Shown piece by piece: positions 25,398 to 35,453 of a DNA stretch of 64,000 nucleotides (its first letter is position 1; each line of letters begins with the position of its first letter). Position numbers and translations under genes: made by a program. Source of the DNA: Gayadomonas joobiniege G7 (lineage in GTDB: Bacteria; Pseudomonadota; Gammaproteobacteria; Enterobacterales; Alteromonadaceae); contig NZ_AMRX01000008.1 in assembly GCF_000300815.1 (NCBI RefSeq), forward strand, positions 124,001 through 188,000, given 5' to 3'. The notes beneath the pieces were generated by a model. That model was not told where the DNA came from. It saw nothing but the letters and a program-made list of their open reading frames with translations, and did not search any database.

Positions 25398-27812
25398 TTA
25401 TTGTTGTTTCAGTATTAGTTCTTTAACTTCGGGCACATCTTTAAATCGTCTTTCATATAAGTTGCCATGCAGTTCTCTGGCGGCATCGACCATAGCGTTA
25501 TATGGGATATCAGTCACAGACACAAAACCAACATTATAGTTTTCACCGTCGTAAGCACGCCCGGTAATCGGTGAATCAAGATATTGGAACCAGTGAGCAC
25601 CAATAAAGTAATTATTGTCTATAACGGACTTCATATAATCTTGATACATACGTGCCCTATCCTCTTGATTCGCTGCGTGGATCAAACCAGGATGGAAAAA
25701 GCCTGAAGCTGTAGTACCCATGTGGAACTCCCCAATAATGGTCGGCATGTCTAAATCCTCTAAAAATGCCCATTTTTTCGGGGTAACACCTTCTTTATAT
25801 AGATTAAAACTTACAACATCGACAAACTCAGCAGATGCTTTGACAACCGGCATAGGCATGCCCCAATCGGCAAAACGAACCCCCATATACATGTGATTTG
25901 GGAGGTGTTTTTCTAATGTTTGATCAACAATACGGAAATATTCATGGGCGTATGAATAAAGTAGTTGTTCATAGTCCGCTACTTGTTGGGCATTGTTTGC
26001 ATCAATCTTGCTATTAAATTCACCTTTATGAAATTGAGCCCAATCTTTAATCTGGGTATTCCAAGCTGTGTTTAATTGTGTGATTGTTTGATATTTTTCA
26101 CGCATTTTTTGCGTAAACATATTTTTAGTTGGTGATTCATCACCATTTCTGGTTAGCGTATGAATCACTATGCCTAACTCACTGGTTTTTGTTTCAGGAC
26201 GACCCCAGCTCTTTTCATTATCGATAAACACGCCCACACACCAAGGACTATTTTGCACTTCTTCAGCAATCTTTTTGATGGTCACCTCTGCCCTTTCGGC
26301 AAATTTAGGATCGAACACATCTGGTAAACCGCCCCAAAAATCATTGCCGCTAGATACCGTTTTAAAGTCACCAATTATCCAACCGTTAGCAAAATACGGA
26401 ATGCGTTGGTTATCGTAAAACATAGGGTCAATCCAGTTACCAAAAGAAGTAAAACCCCAACTTAACATACGATCTACGGTCACTTTAGACCAGTCTTTAA
26501 GGTAAGAATAAGGGGTTGTTTCACCATATTTACGCTCTAAATTCGCCATATAAAAACTAAATACTTCACCTCTTTCAAGTGGTCCAGAGTGAGCAGCACG
26601 ACGGTAGCCAAAGTTGTTAGCTAACGGGTCATTATGGTCGGCAGGTAACCATTCAAACATATTTGCGCGCGTTTCAGATACCAAATGTCGGGTACTATGA
26701 GCGCGTGCCGGCGGCGGGTTTAAACCTTGTGAATCTTCAGGAGTGACCTCCCCTGCCGTTCTTTGATTAATTGCAGACTGATCATAATCATAACCAGTCA
26801 GCGTGGTTGCATTAGACATACGAACGTTGTCGATTCCGGTCGTGAAATATAAATAACCTTCCGGATCAACTAATGTCCACTTGTCACCAATTTTTTCAGT
26901 ACGAAAATAACCAGTTGCTTCTAATTTAGGGCCATTTCTCCAACCACTATATTTGGATCTATCCCCAAGTTTTTCTCCGCCATTTAAGCGGGCTAACTCA
27001 GCGTCTCTTGCTGCATGAAGTTCATCTAACGAGTGAATTTTTTCTTCATATTCTAATCGGGTCGGTTGACCAAATTTATCAACAATATGTTTTAAATAGT
27101 CCGGGTCCATCTTAGGGTTGGCCATCACTCGCACATTATCTAACGTAATTTCTTTGTCATGTAAGTTATATTGCACGCTTAAAGAAATTTCTTTTATACC
27201 TTTTATATTTAGATTTTTAGTGCCCCACATCCATATAAATTGCACATCGTCAGAATCCCAAGTGGCTGGGTTTGAACGTAAACCCGAGCTTAAGTTTAAT
27301 TCAACTTTTTCATCATCGGACTCTGAAGGGCTGCCTAAGTCATGCCCTGCCATCTTTGAATAATAAGTTTTACTATCACCAACAGGCACAGTAACGCTTC
27401 TGGTATACACTTGCCCGTCGATATCATAAACATTTAAAAACAATTGAGTTGAATACTGGCCATGGTTGGCAATATCAAAAGCTATGCTAAAACTGTCATA
27501 GTTTGACCAATCCCATGCTTGTTGTGGTTTAAAATTTACTGCTGAGTATTCATGGTTAGACGAGTCAAAGTTAACCTGCAGAGCTTGTTTTCCTTTAGTT
27601 GCTGATTGCTGTACTAAACGCCCTTTTGCATTAACAAAATCGACTGTCATAGGGATTTGCTGGCTTTCGAAGCTAAAGAGGGTTTGTTCCGGTAATTGAG
27701 GGACACTGCTTTTTTGTGTTTGTGATTGACAGGCTAAAACAAGCCCGCATAGTGCTGGGATAACCGCTAATTTAAACCCGTTAAATGGATTAACTTGTGT
27801 AAGTGATGGCAT
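25398..27812 (-). CDS. GH50 beta-agarase (lipoprotein-like)
   Basis: An 804-residue GH50 family beta-agarase that cleaves beta-1,4 links of agarose, usually releasing neoagarobiose. The leader ends in LVLAC (C28), so it may be anchored in the outer membrane. A carbohydrate-binding-like beta domain spans about 45-235 and the catalytic TIM barrel about 295-790. The two catalytic glutamates are visible: E533 in FIDNEKSWG (acid/base) and E695 in IIGEFHMG (nucleophile). Divergent from the GH117 gene across a 327-base region with a TTGTTAACAA operator, so the pair is likely co-regulated. Confidence 0.93.
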   Translation of the reverse strand: MPSLTQVNPFNGFKLAVIPALCGLVLACQSQTQKSSVPQLPEQTLFSFESQQIPMTVDFVNAKGRLVQQSATKGKQALQVNFDSSNHEYSAVNFKPQQAWDWSNYDSFSIAFDIANHGQYSTQLFLNVYDIDGQVYTRSVTVPVGDSKTYYSKMAGHDLGSPSESDDEKVELNLSSGLRSNPATWDSDDVQFIWMWGTKNLNIKGIKEISLSVQYNLHDKEITLDNVRVMANPKMDPDYLKHIVDKFGQPTRLEYEEKIHSLDELHAARDAELARLNGGEKLGDRSKYSGWRNGPKLEATGYFRTEKIGDKWTLVDPEGYLYFTTGIDNVRMSNATTLTGYDYDQSAINQRTAGEVTPEDSQGLNPPPARAHSTRHLVSETRANMFEWLPADHNDPLANNFGYRRAAHSGPLERGEVFSFYMANLERKYGETTPYSYLKDWSKVTVDRMLSWGFTSFGNWIDPMFYDNQRIPYFANGWIIGDFKTVSSGNDFWGGLPDVFDPKFAERAEVTIKKIAEEVQNSPWCVGVFIDNEKSWGRPETKTSELGIVIHTLTRNGDESPTKNMFTQKMREKYQTITQLNTAWNTQIKDWAQFHKGEFNSKIDANNAQQVADYEQLLYSYAHEYFRIVDQTLEKHLPNHMYMGVRFADWGMPMPVVKASAEFVDVVSFNLYKEGVTPKKWAFLEDLDMPTIIGEFHMGTTASGFFHPGLIHAANQEDRARMYQDYMKSVIDNNYFIGAHWFQYLDSPITGRAYDGENYNVGFVSVTDIPYNAMVDAARELHGNLYERRFKDVPEVKELILKQQ

Positions 27813-28139
27813 TGACTACCTCTGTTTAATGACGTAATAAAACAATTGGCTATTTGCAAACAACTAATTAAGTGCATCAAGCGATGATATTTTTTATAAT
27901 TGTTAACAATTAACTTTAATTGGTATATAGTGCAATATAAACTTAATATCTATTGAGTCAATAATTTTTGAAAAAAAGTTATAGATAATGAGGATTTTTA
28001 GGGGAGTTGTAATACACCTTTTTCGGCTGTCAATTTAATATAAGAAATTACGATAAAATATTTTAGTTATGTTTATGTATACGCCGATTCCGTTTACAAT
28101 ATAGTGACAAACGGGGTCGCAAGATGAGGAATCACTATT
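27813..28139. promoter_or_regulatory. Divergent promoter region of GH50 and GH117 genes
   Basis: This 327-base AT-rich gap must contain both promoters. It holds the palindrome AATTGTTAACAATT at 27898-27911. Otherwise I see only AT-rich DNA and no further repeat. Confidence 0.6.
27898..27911. promoter_or_regulatory. Operator-like palindrome AATTGTTAACAATT
   Basis: A perfect 14-base palindrome about 86 bases before the GH50 start. A 12-base copy stands before the anhydrogalactose operon (53745) and a near copy before the GH86 operon (36151). A site for the GntR regulator at 52.8 kb is the leading guess. Confidence 0.55.
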
Positions 28140-29219
28140 ATGTCTGAAAAAAAATTAAGTCTTGCAAGTAAACGCGCCATCGAACGTGGTTATGATAACA
28201 AAGGTCCCGAATGGTTGATCGAATTTGAAGAAGAACCGTTACAAGGTGATTTTGCTTACGAAGAAGGTGTTATCAGACGAGATCCGACTGCTGTCATACA
28301 GGTTGATGGAAAATATCATGTTTGGTATACAAAGGGGACAGGCGAAACTGTTGGTTTTGGTTCTACCAATCCTTGTGATAAAGTATTCCCGTGGGATTTG
28401 ACTGAAGTTTGGCATGCGACCTCAGATGATGGTTTAGTATGGCATGAAGAAGGTTGTGCAATTGCCCGTGGTGAAAGTGGTCGTTACGATGATAGGGCTG
28501 TTTTTACGCCAGAGGTTCTAGCTCACGATGGGCGATATTATCTGGTCTATCAGACAGTTCAGTATCCGTATACTAACCGCCAATATGAAGAAATAGCGAT
28601 AGCACATGCGGATAGCCCTTATGGTCCATGGTTAAAATCTGAACAGCCTATTTTGAGCCCATCAAAAGATGGTGAATGGGACGGTGATGAAGATAATCGT
28701 TTTAAAGTTAAATCAAAAGGTAGCTTTGATAGTCACAAAGTTCACGACCCTTGTTTAATGTTTTTTAACGGCCAGTTTTATTTATATTATAAAGGCGAAA
28801 CTATGGGCGAGGGTATGAATTTTGGTGGTCGAGAAATTAAACATGGTGTTGCCATCGCAGACGATATTTTAGGTCCGTATACTAAGTCTGAATACAACCC
28901 AATTAGTAATTCGGGCCATGAAGTTGCAGTTTGGCACTATAATGGTGGTATAGCGTCATTGATTACGACGGATGGGCCAGAAAAAAATACCATTCAATGG
29001 GCAAAAGACGGTATTAACTTTGAAATAATGTCGCATATTAAAGGTGCACCAGAAGCTTTAGGTATATTCAGAGACCCACAAGATCGCGAGATAGAGGCAC
29101 CTGGTTTATACTGGGGCTTATGTCACAAATATGATGATTCTTGGAACTGGAATTATATTTGCCGATATCGGGTAAAGCGTCAGATATTAGATGCAGGGAC
29201 ATTTCAGAACTCCAACTAA
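28140..29219 (+). CDS. GH117 alpha-1,3-(3,6-anhydro-L-galactosidase)
   Basis: A 359-residue five-bladed beta-propeller enzyme of family GH117, which removes 3,6-anhydro-L-galactose from the non-reducing end of neoagarooligosaccharides. Family features are [20 protein letters not shown] at the N-terminus (dimer-swap region), [65 protein letters not shown] and [11 protein letters not shown]. No signal peptide: it works in the cytoplasm. It leads an operon with a KDG kinase and 6-phosphogluconate dehydrogenase. Confidence 0.93.
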   Translation: MSEKKLSLASKRAIERGYDNKGPEWLIEFEEEPLQGDFAYEEGVIRRDPTAVIQVDGKYHVWYTKGTGETVGFGSTNPCDKVFPWDLTEVWHATSDDGLVWHEEGCAIARGESGRYDDRAVFTPEVLAHDGRYYLVYQTVQYPYTNRQYEEIAIAHADSPYGPWLKSEQPILSPSKDGEWDGDEDNRFKVKSKGSFDSHKVHDPCLMFFNGQFYLYYKGETMGEGMNFGGREIKHGVAIADDILGPYTKSEYNPISNSGHEVAVWHYNGGIASLITTDGPEKNTIQWAKDGINFEIMSHIKGAPEALGIFRDPQDREIEAPGLYWGLCHKYDDSWNWNYICRYRVKRQILDAGTFQNSN

Positions 29220-29244
29220 AAATAAATAAACCTGTGGAGGTTAA

Positions 29245-30177
29245 ATGGGAAGTATATTAGCGCTCGGCGAGGGCATGGTTGAATTAAAAATGAATGACGG
29301 CAAACTCGAACATAAGTTTGCCGGAGACACTTTAAACGCTGCAATTTACGCAAAGCGTTGGGCACCTGAATTAGATATCTATTTTTACTCTGCAGTGGGC
29401 TCAGATTTGTTTAGTGAACAAATGCTAGCCTACTTGGGGACAGAAGATATTGGCACAGATGCCATGCTAACAACAGACCTTGCAAACATTGGCATATATG
29501 CCATTCAGACGGATGAGACAGGCGAGCGCTCATTTACTTACTGGAGAAAAGATTCTGCCGCAACTCGGATGGTAGAGCTATTAACCTCCGCTGGCGGTAC
29601 TGACAAGTTGCCGAAAGCTGACTGCATCTTTTTAAGCGGTATTTCATTGGGTATTCTATCTGATGAAAATAAAAAAACTCTGTTCGAAATGTTAACAAAG
29701 CTAAAAAGTGCTGGCGCAAAAATCGCTTTTGATCCTAACTTTCGCCCTCGTATGTGGCGAAACACAGAACATGCTGTAGAATGGATCGTTAAAGCGTATC
29801 AGTTAGCTGATATTGCTCTACCTGGTTTAGACGAGCATGAAGACATTTTTGGTCATAAAACGGTTGAAGATGTACGTGATTTTATGCAATCTCACCAGGT
29901 AAACGAGTTTGTGATCAAAGCAGGTAAAGCTGGGGTATACGCGTTTTCTGGTCAAGAAGAATGTCATATTCCGTTTAATCCAGCGCCTAAACAAGTAGAT
30001 TCAACCGCGGCAGGGGACTCTTTTGCTGGTACTTATTTAGCTTCTCGTGTCGCCGGTAGTAGCTTAGTAAACTCGATTAAAAATGCCGATTCTGTTGCCA
30101 GAGAAGTGGTTCAACATAGCGGTGCAATCATAGATAAACAGTTGTATCAACAAACGTTTAACGCCAACAACAAGTAG
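29245..30177 (+). CDS. kdgK: 2-keto-3-deoxygluconate kinase (PfkB family)
   Basis: A 310-residue sugar kinase of the PfkB family. The start ILALGEGMVELKM, the middle FDPNFRPRMWRN and the C-terminal signature DSTAAGDSFAGTYLA (catalytic Asp in AAGDS) fit KDG kinases. It phosphorylates 2-keto-3-deoxygluconate to KDPG, the entry into the lower Entner-Doudoroff path. A strong GGAGG precedes the ATG. It links anhydrogalactose oxidation (operon at 53.8-58.2 kb) to central metabolism. A KDPG aldolase is not in the window. Confidence 0.88.
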   Translation: MGSILALGEGMVELKMNDGKLEHKFAGDTLNAAIYAKRWAPELDIYFYSAVGSDLFSEQMLAYLGTEDIGTDAMLTTDLANIGIYAIQTDETGERSFTYWRKDSAATRMVELLTSAGGTDKLPKADCIFLSGISLGILSDENKKTLFEMLTKLKSAGAKIAFDPNFRPRMWRNTEHAVEWIVKAYQLADIALPGLDEHEDIFGHKTVEDVRDFMQSHQVNEFVIKAGKAGVYAFSGQEECHIPFNPAPKQVDSTAAGDSFAGTYLASRVAGSSLVNSIKNADSVAREVVQHSGAIIDKQLYQQTFNANNK

Positions 30178-30185
30178 AGATTAAA

Positions 30186-31652
30186 ATGAAAGAACTTTCA
30201 GATATCGCGGTCGTCGGTTTGGCCGTAATGGGTGAAAACCTGATTTTAAACATGGCTAGTAAAGGATTTACAGTAACTGCATTTAACCGCAGCTACGACA
30301 AAGTTGAAAGATTTTTGTCTGGTCGTGCTCAAGGAAAAACAATTCGTGGCGCTGATTCGATTGAATCACTCGTTGCTTCGTTAGAAAAACCTCGCAAAAT
30401 TATGTTAATGGTGAAATCGGGTCAGCCAGTTGATGATTTCATCGAAAAACTAGTACCCCACTTAGACGAAGGTGACATCATTATTGATGGCGGCAACAGT
30501 CAGTTTGAAGATTCAGATCGCCGCACTGCCGCGTTAGCTGAAAAAGGTCTGTTGTACGTTGGTTCTGGTGTGTCTGGCGGCGAAGAAGGCGCATTAAAAG
30601 GTCCTTCAATCATGCCTGGAGGTGATGAGCGTGCTTGGCCTTCACTTAAACCAATTTTCCAAGGTATTTCAGCAAAAGTTGCAGACGAAAACGGTGAGTT
30701 AACTGCACCTTGTTGTGACTGGGTCGGAGATGGCGGTTCTGGTCACTTTGTAAAAATGGTTCACAACGGCATCGAATACGGCGATATGCAGCTAATTTGT
30801 GAAGCCTATTTATTAATGCGCGACCTGTTAGGCATGACAGCTGACGAAATTAAAGAGGTTTTTGTTGAGTGGAACAACACTGAATTAAGCAGTTATTTGA
30901 TTGAAATTACTGCCGACATCTTTGGATATAAAGAAGATGGTAAAGCATTAGTTGAAAGCATTTTAGATACGGCTGGCCAAAAAGGTACAGGTAAATGGAC
31001 AGGCGTTACTGCGTTGCACTTAGGTGTACCATTAACCTTAATCGGTGAAGCTGTATTTGCACGTTGTTTATCAGCCATTAAAGAAGAGCGTGTAGATGCG
31101 TCTTCGGTATTAAAAGGTCCAAAACCTGAATTTAAAGGTGACCGTCAGGCCTTTTTAAACAGCTTAAAAGATGCACTTTTAGCCTCTAAAATCGTTTCTT
31201 ACGCACAAGGTTTTGCTTTAATGCGTGAAGCGGCAAAAGAATACAACTGGAAATTAAACTATGGTGCTATCGCATTAATGTGGCGTGGTGGTTGTATCAT
31301 ACGTTCAGTATTTTTAGACAACATTAAAACTGCGTTTGATAAAGACGAGAACTTACGTAACTTATTATTAGACGAATATTTTGCCGACGTTGTTCAAAAC
31401 GCACAGCAGGGCTGGCGTGAAGTGATTGCTCAGGCTGCTGTTAACGGTATTAGCGTACCTTGTTTAGCCTCTGCATTAACTTATTTTGACGGTTATCGTA
31501 CGGCTAACTTGCCAGCTAATTTGTTACAAGCTCAGCGTGACTACTTTGGTGCGCATACCTATGAGCGTAAAGACAAAAACCGTGGTGAGTTCTTCCATAC
31601 TAACTGGACAGGCCGTGGCGGCGACACAGCCTCTACTACTTACGACGTTTAA
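30186..31652 (+). CDS. gnd: 6-phosphogluconate dehydrogenase, decarboxylating
   Basis: A 488-residue classic Gnd. The NADP site GLAVMGENLILNMASKGF and the motifs GGNSQFEDSDRR, GVSGGEEGALKGPSIMPGG, VKMVHNGIEYGDMQLICEAY and GQKGTGKWT are all present. It oxidises and decarboxylates 6-phosphogluconate to ribulose 5-phosphate, making NADPH. It starts eight bases after kdgK. Its presence in an agar operon is unusual; it may supply NADPH for a KduD-like reductase, or process sugar entering through gluconate. Confidence 0.95.
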   Translation: MKELSDIAVVGLAVMGENLILNMASKGFTVTAFNRSYDKVERFLSGRAQGKTIRGADSIESLVASLEKPRKIMLMVKSGQPVDDFIEKLVPHLDEGDIIIDGGNSQFEDSDRRTAALAEKGLLYVGSGVSGGEEGALKGPSIMPGGDERAWPSLKPIFQGISAKVADENGELTAPCCDWVGDGGSGHFVKMVHNGIEYGDMQLICEAYLLMRDLLGMTADEIKEVFVEWNNTELSSYLIEITADIFGYKEDGKALVESILDTAGQKGTGKWTGVTALHLGVPLTLIGEAVFARCLSAIKEERVDASSVLKGPKPEFKGDRQAFLNSLKDALLASKIVSYAQGFALMREAAKEYNWKLNYGAIALMWRGGCIIRSVFLDNIKTAFDKDENLRNLLLDEYFADVVQNAQQGWREVIAQAAVNGISVPCLASALTYFDGYRTANLPANLLQAQRDYFGAHTYERKDKNRGEFFHTNWTGRGGDTASTTYDV

Positions 31653-31673
31653 TATAATCTCGCGTTAAAAAAT

Positions 31674-31708
31674 AAAAAAGCCGCACAATTTAATGTGCGG
31701 CTTTTTTT
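31674..31708 (+). terminator. Rho-independent terminator after gnd
   Basis: AAGCCGCAC and GTGCGGCTT form a strong GC stem around AATTTAAT, followed by a run of T. Located 22 bases after the gnd stop. Confidence 0.92.
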
Positions 31709-31722
31709 GATATCTAGCTTGT

Positions 31723-31738
31723 TATTCAACGTTGAACA
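31723..31738. other. Near copy of the 16-base palindrome (TATTCAACGTTGAACA)
   Basis: Fifteen of sixteen bases match TGTTCAACGTTGAACA. Like the copy at 25318 it lies between two converging genes (gnd and GH86), between their terminators. Confidence 0.55.
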
Positions 31739-31739
31739 G

Positions 31740-31767
31740 TAAAAAAACAAGCGGCTTGCGCCGCTTG
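31740..31767 (-). terminator. Rho-independent terminator of the GH86 gene
   Basis: CAAGCGGC and GCCGCTTG arms with a TTGC loop. On the minus strand a run of seven T follows, shortly after the GH86 stop codon. Confidence 0.85.
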
Positions 31768-31771
31768 AGCT

Positions 31772-34700
31772 TTATTCTGCACAGCGAGGTTTAGTACATA
31801 AATCTCTTAGTTTTCGGACATCATTTCTGTGCACTTGACCGTCGCCATCAAAATCGAATTCGATATGTCGTTTTTGTGGATCGCGAATATAACGAACAAA
31901 TAGAGCGAGATCTTTGCGGTCGACATCTGCGTCCTTGTCAAAATCACCTAAAATTCCAAGCTGGGCATTGAACGGGAATGCATCATTAACATCTAATACG
32001 CCGTCATTGTCATCATCGTCATCATGCTTATCTGCGACACCATCTGAATCAAAATCAGCTAAAATACTAATAGGATGTGCAGTTGTTTGATATACAGTGC
32101 CGTTGCTGGATTTAAATCGCACAAATAAAAAGTAAAAGTGACCATCCGCTAGCTTTTTGCTTGGCGTGACCCCAGCGAGTGGTACTTGTACGGTAACTTG
32201 TCCGTTTTGTTCACCGATCACCGAGTTGTCGTCAACTACAATATCCTTAACGACCGACCAATCAGCTCTAAGGTGGCGCAACATGACTTTAATCCCGTTG
32301 AGATCGCCTGATACGGTTTGCCCAGTGCCAGCTGCAAAATCTATTTCGACCGATAACTGGCTATTAGCCGAATAGTCGCTGTTTAGTAGCGTTTGTTTGT
32401 TGATTAAGGTTAACCCTGCTGGCACCTCGCTCGCTTCGATATGAATGGGTTGCAAACCAGCGGTATTTACTTGCTTTCCGTTCGAGTCAGCAAAGCGAAC
32501 AAATAAAAAGTAAAAGTGGCCATCCGGTAGTTCATCACTGGCTGGCACACCTTGCAATGAGATACTGGCAGTTGAGGTACCTTGAGACTGACCAATCACA
32601 GTGTCGTCAACGGCAAGGTAGTCTTTTACCACAGACCAATCAGGGCGAAGCTCACGCAACATATATTGAATGCCGTTAAACTTATCGCCTATGGTTTGGC
32701 CCGTACCGGCATGAAAATCAGTCGTGACCTGCATTGCGCTGCCACTTTGATAGCTTTGATTAAGGTATTTTGCTGGATCATCTAAGGCTAATGAGGCCTG
32801 GATAGCGTCTGGGTCACTAATAATGGTAATTGGATTAACGCCAATAGATTTAGTTTCGCCCGAGGTTGAGCCAAATCGCACAAATAAAAAGTAAAAATGG
32901 CCATCCGGTAACTCTGAACTTGGGGTGATGCCCGCCAATGGTAAATTGACCATAGAGGTGCCTCTTTGCTTGCCGATAACTTGGTTGTCATTGAACACAA
33001 GATCCTTCACAACAGTCCAGTCGGATCTTAATTCGCGCAACATATAGCTGATACCCGAAAAGCGCTCGTCAATGCGATAACCTGTGCCAGCGTCATAATT
33101 GATGCTTACGGGCAAAGTCTGAGTATTAACATATTCAGTGGCGATATACTGATTTCTGTTGTCAAAGCTAATAGAAGCAGGCACAGGATCTTCAACTTGA
33201 ACATCGGCGGTATCAGAGAAGCCATTGTTTGAACTCGCTGTAATAGTGGCAGTGCCGGGCGATATCGCAGTGACTAAACCTGAGCTATCAACAGTAGCTA
33301 CAGAAGGATCGCTAGAAACAAAGCTCAACGCCTTGTCTTGAGCATAAAAGGGTAGGGCATAGGCCTCTAGTTGGCTTTGATTATTGGCTGCCAGAATTTG
33401 CGTTTGTGGCGTTATTATAACGTTTTGGACGTCGGCTGTTTTATTGCGAATGTCACTGCTAAATTGGTAGGCTTGCATGGTGACGCTGCTGACATGTCCG
33501 CCTGAGTCTGAAAAGCGGATTTTTATTTGGTTATCGGTTTGTATTTGCGACATTGGAACGGGCACACGGACTAAACCAAAAAACGCAGGTCGCTGGTTTT
33601 GATCATCCCCTTGGATTTCTTGCTCTACCATAACCGAGTTGCCGTTTAACCAAACTTCTGGTTTTAGCGATAATCCATGTTCACGACCTAAACCAATACG
33701 AATAACAGCTTCACCAAAAGCTGACGTATTTACTCCATTGATATTAAAAGTTATATCTTGGCCAGCTTGGATTGGAGTTAAATACTCATTTGCATAATAT
33801 TTTGTTTCATTACTGGTTTGATCAATCACTAACTCATTGGCAAAAGTTAATTTAACGATGGCACTGGCTTCACTGCCTAGCGTAAACATAGGCTCATCAT
33901 TTGCTAGCTCAAAGGTGTTTAGTACTGGAGCGCCTGTGTTATCAGCATGCAAGTGTCGTACTTGGATAGATTGTGGCGTTAAACCATAGTCTTCAAAATA
34001 GTTTAAAAATACTGGCTCTTCTTGGTTATCTAAATTGGCCAATACCACCCAGGCTGTGTTGCCGTCTACGTATGTGTTAAGCATAACGTCAGGATTGGTA
34101 GAACGGCTATCTACACGGGTTCCATTAACGCCTTGCCAAAGTTGATATAGTTTTACTAACTCGGTAAATACCCAGTCGTCGCCGACTTCACCTTCTGCTT
34201 CGTGTTCTTGTCTTAATAAGCGCCAGTTATAAGGCACCCCATCTACATAACCCCAAGTTGCTTTTGATGTAATAAATGGAATGGTTTTAAGGATTTGGTC
34301 GGGACGGTCTAAAAAGCTCATCATTAACGGCGTCATGGCTTTCATAAATACCCAGTCGCGCTGTGGCGTCCAGGGTTTTCCTTCTAATGAATGATCACGG
34401 CCACCATATTCCGAAATTAATAATGGTTTGGTCTCACCTAAGGCAATTTTGCTATAGTTTTCGAGCATATCTAACGTGGCTTCTATACGACTGCCTTTAA
34501 AGTTAACCGGGCTATCAAATCCCGCTTTGTTCGCGTTGCCTTTTTTATTAAAGTCGTAAAAATGTAGCGAAAAATAATCCATGTATTCGCCACTGGTATC
34601 AACAAATAATTTCATCCTGTCGTGCCAGCGCTGGAAGTTATTTTCTTCAAAAATAGGAAATGCCGTTGTATAGCCGCCGATTTTGACTTCGCTATTGACC

Positions 34701-35389
34701 CGTCTGATGCCTTCAGCCACCTCGTTGTGCAAGTTAAAAACTTGCAACGGCTGCCAACTGCCTGTGGTCACTAACTCCCAAAGCGGCTCGTTTAATATCT
34801 CTAAATATTCAGGTCGTTCGTGCCCCATCTCGACTGGTTGGCCGGGGTTGCGATAAAATTCGTTTAAATAATGCCCCATATATTCGCCAATGGCATCGCC
34901 GCTGCCTATAGTCCAGCTGGTACCGCCGCAGCATGGTGTGGTGATATGGCCTGGGATATGGGCATGAGCTTGACCCCCAATCATCAAATTTTCGTTGTTT
35001 TCATAAGCATGCAAATGCTGGCTATTTTGACCCCAGATAACTTCACGTTGCCGTTTACCGGCAGTTGACATCCAATTAGGGTCAACATATCCAGGCCGAT
35101 TGGGATCTTCTTGAGACTGATTGAGTTGCCAAACCATACTGCCATTATCGCGGCCAAAATAAACATCGAGTTCATTCACTAGATAGTCAATGACTTGATT
35201 TTCGCCTTTGAGATCATTTTCTGTTAACGACGCATGTATGGTAACGAAACGCTCGCGATCAAAGGTATCTGCACCATTGGTATTGTGGCGAACGTTAAGG
35301 TTAATTTCGGTTTCTGTCACCGCATAAACTGGGTTAAATGCGCTGCAAACCAAAATAGCAAGCAAGCTGCTGAGCTTTTTAGTTTTCAT
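31772..35389 (-). CDS. GH86 beta-agarase/porphyranase with repeat, TSP3 and dockerin-like domains
   Basis: A 1205-residue secreted enzyme: signal peptide 1-23; GH86 barrel about 25-430 with candidate catalytic E201 (LEILNEPLWE) and E327 (LLISEYGG); beta domains to about 650; BIG2-like domain about 655-733; three tandem repeats of about 120 residues (737-857, 862-985, 990-1110); a calcium-binding thrombospondin-3-like stretch (1112-1142, DFDSDGVAD...DDDNDGVLDVND); and a dockerin-like end (1147-1200) with two EF-hand loops, DFDKDADVDRKDLALF and DFDGDGQVHRNDVRKL. It degrades agar or porphyran outside the cell. It lies 64 bases after the cohesin-like PEP-CTERM gene, probably in one operon. Confidence 0.9.
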   Translation of the reverse strand: MKTKKLSSLLAILVCSAFNPVYAVTETEINLNVRHNTNGADTFDRERFVTIHASLTENDLKGENQVIDYLVNELDVYFGRDNGSMVWQLNQSQEDPNRPGYVDPNWMSTAGKRQREVIWGQNSQHLHAYENNENLMIGGQAHAHIPGHITTPCCGGTSWTIGSGDAIGEYMGHYLNEFYRNPGQPVEMGHERPEYLEILNEPLWELVTTGSWQPLQVFNLHNEVAEGIRRVNSEVKIGGYTTAFPIFEENNFQRWHDRMKLFVDTSGEYMDYFSLHFYDFNKKGNANKAGFDSPVNFKGSRIEATLDMLENYSKIALGETKPLLISEYGGRDHSLEGKPWTPQRDWVFMKAMTPLMMSFLDRPDQILKTIPFITSKATWGYVDGVPYNWRLLRQEHEAEGEVGDDWVFTELVKLYQLWQGVNGTRVDSRSTNPDVMLNTYVDGNTAWVVLANLDNQEEPVFLNYFEDYGLTPQSIQVRHLHADNTGAPVLNTFELANDEPMFTLGSEASAIVKLTFANELVIDQTSNETKYYANEYLTPIQAGQDITFNINGVNTSAFGEAVIRIGLGREHGLSLKPEVWLNGNSVMVEQEIQGDDQNQRPAFFGLVRVPVPMSQIQTDNQIKIRFSDSGGHVSSVTMQAYQFSSDIRNKTADVQNVIITPQTQILAANNQSQLEAYALPFYAQDKALSFVSSDPSVATVDSSGLVTAISPGTATITASSNNGFSDTADVQVEDPVPASISFDNRNQYIATEYVNTQTLPVSINYDAGTGYRIDERFSGISYMLRELRSDWTVVKDLVFNDNQVIGKQRGTSMVNLPLAGITPSSELPDGHFYFLFVRFGSTSGETKSIGVNPITIISDPDAIQASLALDDPAKYLNQSYQSGSAMQVTTDFHAGTGQTIGDKFNGIQYMLRELRPDWSVVKDYLAVDDTVIGQSQGTSTASISLQGVPASDELPDGHFYFLFVRFADSNGKQVNTAGLQPIHIEASEVPAGLTLINKQTLLNSDYSANSQLSVEIDFAAGTGQTVSGDLNGIKVMLRHLRADWSVVKDIVVDDNSVIGEQNGQVTVQVPLAGVTPSKKLADGHFYFLFVRFKSSNGTVYQTTAHPISILADFDSDGVADKHDDDDDNDGVLDVNDAFPFNAQLGILGDFDKDADVDRKDLALFVRYIRDPQKRHIEFDFDGDGQVHRNDVRKLRDLCTKPRCAE

Positions 35390-35428
35390 AACATATCCTG
35401 AAGTTTGTTTTTGCTAAGGGGAGGAGGT

Positions 35429-35450
35429 AATGCGGCGCATCGGCCGCATT
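35429..35450 (-). other. Intercistronic hairpin between the PEP-CTERM and GH86 genes
   Basis: AATGCGGC and GCCGCATT pair around a six-base loop. There is no T-run on the minus strand, so it may be an mRNA-stability or attenuating stem that allows different expression of the two genes. Confidence 0.45.
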
Positions 35451-35453
35451 GAT

